From assembly GCF_025787225.1 (NCBI RefSeq), contig NZ_CP090958.1, positions 2,280,550-2,344,549 of the forward strand: DNA of 64,000 nucleotides. Direction: 5' to 3'. The translations under genes and the position numbers were made by a program. The notes below the pieces were generated by a model. That model did not search any database. It saw nothing but the letters and a program-made list of their open reading frames with translations, and was not told the origin of the DNA. Positions 61,175 through 64,000 of this stretch are shown here, one piece after another (position 1 is the first letter of the stretch; each line of letters opens with the position of its first letter). Source of the DNA: Saxibacter everestensis (GTDB lineage: Bacteria; Actinomycetota; Actinomycetes; Actinomycetales; Brevibacteriaceae).

Positions 61175-62623
61175 TTAAGGGCGCGAACCGGTATCGGCGA
61201 TGATGGCGAGCACCCGGTCCCGGATCGATGACATCGAACCGATGTCCTGTGCCTCGCAGTTTAACCGGAGTAACGGCTCGGTATTCGACGGCCTGAGGTT
61301 GAACCACCAGCCGTCGGCGGGATAGGAAACGGTCAGCCCGTCCAGCTCGTCGATCTCGGCAGTCCCGAACTCCCCCGACCGGGCAGCCTGGCGCACCGCC
61401 TCGAGCACGACCTGTGCATCCTGCACCGTCGAGTTGATCTCACCGCTTGCGACGTACTGACTGTATTCGGCAACCAGTTCTGACAAGGTTCCAGTTGTGT
61501 GTCCCAGCGCCGAGAGCAGGTGCAATGCGGCGAGCATGCCGGTGTCGGCGCCGAAGAAATCACGAAAGTAGTAGTGCGCGGAGTGCTCTCCGGCAAAGAC
61601 GGCGCTGGTTCGTGCCATTTCGGTTTTGATCAGCGAATGGCCGACCCGGGTACGGATCGCGCGACCGCCGGCGCGCGCAATTGTCTCCGGAACACACTGC
61701 GAGGTGATCAGGTTATGCAGGACCACTGGCCGCTCCTCGCCGAGCGCGCGTGCCCGGGCGATCTCCCGCTCGGCCACCAGGGCGGTCACCGCGCTCGGAC
61801 TCACCGGCACGCCACGTTCGTCGACGGCGAAGCAGCGGTCCGCATCGCCGTCGAAGGCAAGCCCGAGATCGGCGTCGTGTTGTTTGACCGCGGCAATCAG
61901 GTCACGCAGGTTGTCCGGTTCGAGCGGGTTCGCTTCGTGATTGGGGAAGTTTCCGTCCAGTTCGAAGAACAGCTCGATGATCTCCAGCGGCAGCCGTTCC
62001 AGGTCATTGGCGGCTCCGAGCACCGCAGGGACCGTCAGACCGGACATTCCGTTGCCCGCATCGATCACGATCTTCAGCGGCCGGATCCCGGAGAGGTCGA
62101 CAAGGCCGCGCAGCTTGGCGGCGTAGTCGGCCAGCAGATCGCGTTCCTGGTAGCGTCCCGAAACTTCCGCGCTGGGCAGTGCGGCATCCAGCGAGGCGGA
62201 CGACAGGTATTCCTCGGCGAGCCGGGACATCTCGGCCAGTCCGGTGTCCTGGCTGATGCCCCGGGCGGCCGGCCCGCACAGCTTGATGCCGTTGTAGCGA
62301 GCCGGGTTATGACTTGCGGTGAACATTGCGCCTGGAACGTCCAGCGCACCGGAGGCGTAATAGAGTTCGTCGGTCGACGCCAGCCCGATATTGCTGACGT
62401 CGATGCCTGCGCGAGTGACGCCGTCCGAGAACGCTTCAACCAGTTCTTCAGATGAGGGGCGCATGTCGTGGCCGATCACGATGCCGGTCCTGCCGCTCGG
62501 TATCACGACGACAGTTGCGAAGGCCGCGCCGAGGGCCCGGGCAACGGGGGCGTTGAGTTGTTGCGGAACAAGTCCTCTGACGTCGTAGGTCTTCACAACG
62601 GAGCTGAGATCCACTGACGACAT
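61175..62623 (-). CDS. manB: Phosphomannomutase/phosphoglucomutase (ManB)
   Basis: A 482-residue phosphohexomutase. The phosphoserine loop is FTASHNPARYNGIK near residue 100, the magnesium loop AFDGDADRCF near 240, the sugar-binding loop GEHSAHYYFRDFFG near 330, and the phosphate loop NLRPSNTEPLLRLNCE near 450. The length and HSAHYYF form fit phosphomannomutase PmmA (Rv3257c), which supplies mannose-1-phosphate and so GDP-mannose for phosphatidylinositol mannosides and glycans. The ATG at 62623 has a perfect AGGAGA six bases upstream. It is preceded by DUF3499 and followed by a cation efflux gene, then sahH. Identification is strong. Confidence 0.94.
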   Translation of the reverse strand: MSSVDLSSVVKTYDVRGLVPQQLNAPVARALGAAFATVVVIPSGRTGIVIGHDMRPSSEELVEAFSDGVTRAGIDVSNIGLASTDELYYASGALDVPGAMFTASHNPARYNGIKLCGPAARGISQDTGLAEMSRLAEEYLSSASLDAALPSAEVSGRYQERDLLADYAAKLRGLVDLSGIRPLKIVIDAGNGMSGLTVPAVLGAANDLERLPLEIIELFFELDGNFPNHEANPLEPDNLRDLIAAVKQHDADLGLAFDGDADRCFAVDERGVPVSPSAVTALVAEREIARARALGEERPVVLHNLITSQCVPETIARAGGRAIRTRVGHSLIKTEMARTSAVFAGEHSAHYYFRDFFGADTGMLAALHLLSALGHTTGTLSELVAEYSQYVASGEINSTVQDAQVVLEAVRQAARSGEFGTAEIDELDGLTVSYPADGWWFNLRPSNTEPLLRLNCEAQDIGSMSSIRDRVLAIIADTGSRP

Positions 62624-62651
62624 TCTTCTCCTGGGCTGGTAGCTGTTTCGC

Positions 62652-63041
62652 TTAGATTTCCGGTGCGGCCGAACCGCGGTCGCGAAGTACTCGCAGATGT
62701 CCGCGTCTGCCGGTCTCCGTGCTGCTATCCGGCTCGGAGTGCGGCCGGGAGCTTTCCGGAGCCGGTTGCGGACGGCCGGCCTCGCGAACTGCGTCGGCGA
62801 TGGCCAACAGGTCGTCCTTGCTGCGTTGCGGCGGGGTTTCACCGGGTGAAAGCCTGAGCACGTCCCAGTTACGGGGTGCGGTGAAGCGCTGCGCGTGTTC
62901 GCCGCACAGGTCGTACGAGTGCGGCTCGGCGTAGGTTGCCAACGGGCCGAGGACGACAGTTGAATCGGCGTACACGTACGTCAAAGTCGAGACTGCCGTG
63001 CCCCGGCAAGCGGTACGAGAACACTGACGAACATGAGCCAC
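62652..63041 (-). CDS. DUF3499 family protein
   Basis: A 129-residue protein of the actinobacterial DUF3499 family (Rv3258c position). The conserved part is the first 75 residues, with cysteines in RQCSRTACRG and CGEHAQRF, a His in YDLCGEH, and the trailing RSKDDLLAIADAVREA. The Cys/His set suggests a zinc ribbon. The tail of about 50 residues is polar and weakly conserved. The GTG at 63041 is chosen; a TACGCT hexamer eight bases upstream hints at leaderless transcription. It is divergent from the zincin-like gene. Family is firm; function unknown. Confidence 0.86.
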   Translation of the reverse strand: MAHVRQCSRTACRGTAVSTLTYVYADSTVVLGPLATYAEPHSYDLCGEHAQRFTAPRNWDVLRLSPGETPPQRSKDDLLAIADAVREAGRPQPAPESSRPHSEPDSSTETGRRGHLRVLRDRGSAAPEI

Positions 63042-63144
63042 AAGACACGAGCGTACCGGTTGTCCATGCCTCGGGCGAACACGGCGCGCGCTAACCGTCG
63101 GCGGACCGCGCAGCCGACCGCACTACCTGCGGCGCAAAGTCGAT

Positions 63145-63150
63145 TAGAGT
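63145..63150 (+). promoter_or_regulatory. -10 element for leaderless zincin-like gene transcript
   Basis: TAGAGT lies 6 nt before the ATG at 63157. Confidence 0.45.
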
Positions 63151-63156
63151 TCAGGT

Positions 63157-63627
63157 ATGGCTCGTCACGACCGTGCAAAGGGGACTCGTTCCCTGCACAC
63201 TCCGCCGATCAAGCTACAGCGTCGGCGGGAGCGGCACGGCCGCGGACTCCGGGGAACCTTGTTGCGGCCGCCGGTGCCTGCGGCACGGAGCCGGGCAGAC
63301 CGGTTCGATCAGCTGGTACTCGATGCCGCCCATCGCCTTCGGCGGACCTGGGCCGAGCAGATGGCCGGCCTGCAGTTCGCGGTCGAGACCGTCCCGCCGG
63401 TCGATCCGGCGCCCTGGGAGTTCGGCCAGGTTCCGCTCGGCCGGCTGTATCCGGGCGACGACAGGCAGCCGCCGCACATCGTGGTCTATCGCCGGCCGGT
63501 CGAAACCCGCGCTGCCGACCCGGACGACCTTGCCGAATTGGTGCACGACGTCGTGGTCGAACAGGTCGCTGCCCTGCTGGGCATGGAACCCGAACAGATA
63601 GACCCGGGGTACGCGGGAGGCAGCTAG
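63157..63627 (+). CDS. Zincin-like metallopeptidase family protein (Rv3259-type)
   Basis: A 156-residue protein matching the small actinobacterial metallopeptidase family near DUF3499 and pmmA. A basic N-terminus of 45 residues (KGTRSLHTPPIKLQRRRERHGRG) precedes a compact domain with RFDQLVLDAAHRLRRTW and a C-terminal LAELVHDVVVEQVAALLGMEPEQIDPGY. At the place of the zinc HExxH helix this protein has HDVVVEQ, so the second His and the catalytic Glu pair are not of standard form. The ATG at 63157 has TAGAGT six bases upstream. Its stop overlaps the converging DUF5719 gene by 4 bp. Enzyme activity is doubtful; family is clear. Confidence 0.85.
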   Translation: MARHDRAKGTRSLHTPPIKLQRRRERHGRGLRGTLLRPPVPAARSRADRFDQLVLDAAHRLRRTWAEQMAGLQFAVETVPPVDPAPWEFGQVPLGRLYPGDDRQPPHIVVYRRPVETRAADPDDLAELVHDVVVEQVAALLGMEPEQIDPGYAGGS

Positions 63628-64000
63628 TTCGCAATCCGGACGTCGACCGAGCTGCCGCCTGGCGGACTGGCCGGCACCGGCATCGCCGAGATCAGCTCGC
63701 CGCCATCGCTGTCCGCCGTGACAACCGTCGCTCCAATCACCCTGGCAGACCCTTCAGCGGGGGTTAACAGAACTGCGGCCGGTTTCTTTCCCTGCGCCAC
63801 GAATTCAGCGGGATTGAGCGACACGGTAGTACTTGCCGGCACGTCGACAGTTCGAGCGTCGCCGAGCACGCCGTCGGAGCCGACACCGCGCACGACGACC
63901 GATCCTTCACCGTCGAGCGCGGTCAGGTCGACGGTCGAGGCCACACCGGATGGCAGTACCGCCTGCTGTTCCCCGGCTAGCGCCTGCGTCGACCCGATCC
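63624..64000 (-). CDS. DUF5719 family protein, C-terminal part (5' cut by window edge)
   Basis: The last 125 or so residues of a secreted or membrane-bound DUF5719 protein, continuing beyond the window end. The visible part is a beta-rich segment (TVDLTALDGEGSVVVRGVGSDGV, VDVPASTTVSLNPAEFV, VIGATVVTADSDGGELISAMPV) ending in SSVDVRIAN, consistent with stacked beta-domains outside the membrane. An internal GTG at 63944 is not the start because the frame remains open upstream and codes similar sequence (QALAGEQQAVLPSG). Such genes often sit next to a glycosyltransferase involved in envelope polymers. It ends tail-to-tail with the zincin-like gene. Family is probable; function unknown. Confidence 0.78.
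   Translation of the reverse strand, partial: IGSTQALAGEQQAVLPSGVASTVDLTALDGEGSVVVRGVGSDGVLGDARTVDVPASTTVSLNPAEFVAQGKKPAAVLLTPAEGSARVIGATVVTADSDGGELISAMPVPASPPGGSSVDVRIAN

Overview
This window is a stretch of core chromosome from a high-GC, mycothiol-making actinomycete. The main markers are Mca (mycothiol S-conjugate amidase), a WhiB1-like iron-sulfur regulator, PdtaS, the MtrA-MtrB-LpqB system, AccA3, LpdA, Rv3235-type and DUF3499 proteins, and a SecA without a C-terminal zinc tail. Most genes start with GTG or ATG, and several seem to be transcribed without a leader. Gene order matches several separate Mycobacterium tuberculosis blocks from memory: fum-phoH2-uppS-trhA-mca-greA, maf-accA3-lpdA-pnp-pmmB, whiB1-pdtaS, secA-hpf-comF-lpqB-mtrB-mtrA, sahH-pmmA, and Rv3690-Rv3695. 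The genus cannot be fixed from this window; a Micrococcales-like or related mycothiol producer is plausible. No rRNA, tRNA, CRISPR array, insertion sequence or prophage was seen.

Layout. 1-6.4 kb: end of fumarase, PIN-PhoH ATPase, cis-prenyltransferase, hemolysin III-type membrane protein, Mca with a small coupled membrane protein, DUF4307 protein and GreA behind a structured leader. 6.4-10.9 kb: threonine deaminase coupled to an AI-2E family transporter, an SGNH hydrolase and Maf. 10.8-16.6 kb: molybdoenzyme region, with an FdhF/YdeP-type oxidoreductase coupled to an unusual MoeA, a lipoprotein L,D-transpeptidase and FdhD. 16.7-25.3 kb: acyl-CoA carboxylase alpha subunit, a DUF4345-like membrane protein, LpdA quinone reductase, and a nucleoside/sugar-phosphate salvage group (purine nucleoside phosphorylase, phosphopentomutase-like enzyme, DeoC, uridine kinase-like protein) with a gamma-carbonic-anhydrase-like protein. 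25.5-33.5 kb: WhiB, PdtaS, the large NAD-glutamate dehydrogenase and two small DUF proteins.

33.6-38.1 kb is the least understood part. It holds a CpaE-like ATPase split by a frameshift at a six-G run, a SAF/CpaB-like membrane protein coupled to it, an excisionase-type HTH protein, a conserved unknown, a LysM membrane protein and an Rv3235-family protein. 38.1-49.5 kb: SecA, a double GNAT protein, a YcaQ-type glycosylase, long-form HPF, ComF and the lpqB-mtrB-mtrA operon. Facing mtrA is a strongly coupled run (PQ-rich membrane protein, DUF4129, DUF4350, MoxR, DUF58) followed by SpoIIM-like and RDD genes. 57.4-64 kb: an acyl-CoA-dehydrogenase-fold enzyme, SahH coupled to a cation efflux protein, phosphomannomutase ManB, DUF3499, a zincin-like protein and the end of a DUF5719 gene.

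Together the genes cover envelope building and its control (UppS, Ldt, LysM, SecA, MtrAB-LpqB, MoxR-DUF58, ManB), thiol and redox balance (Mca, LpdA, WhiB), nucleoside salvage, and stress and transcription control (HPF, GreA, PdtaS). The points most worth a second look are the split CpaE gene beside its SAF partner, the coupled MoxR-type system sharing a 132-bp promoter region with mtrA, the greA leader, two operator-like palindromes, and a repeated -10-to-start pattern that predicts leaderless mRNAs.
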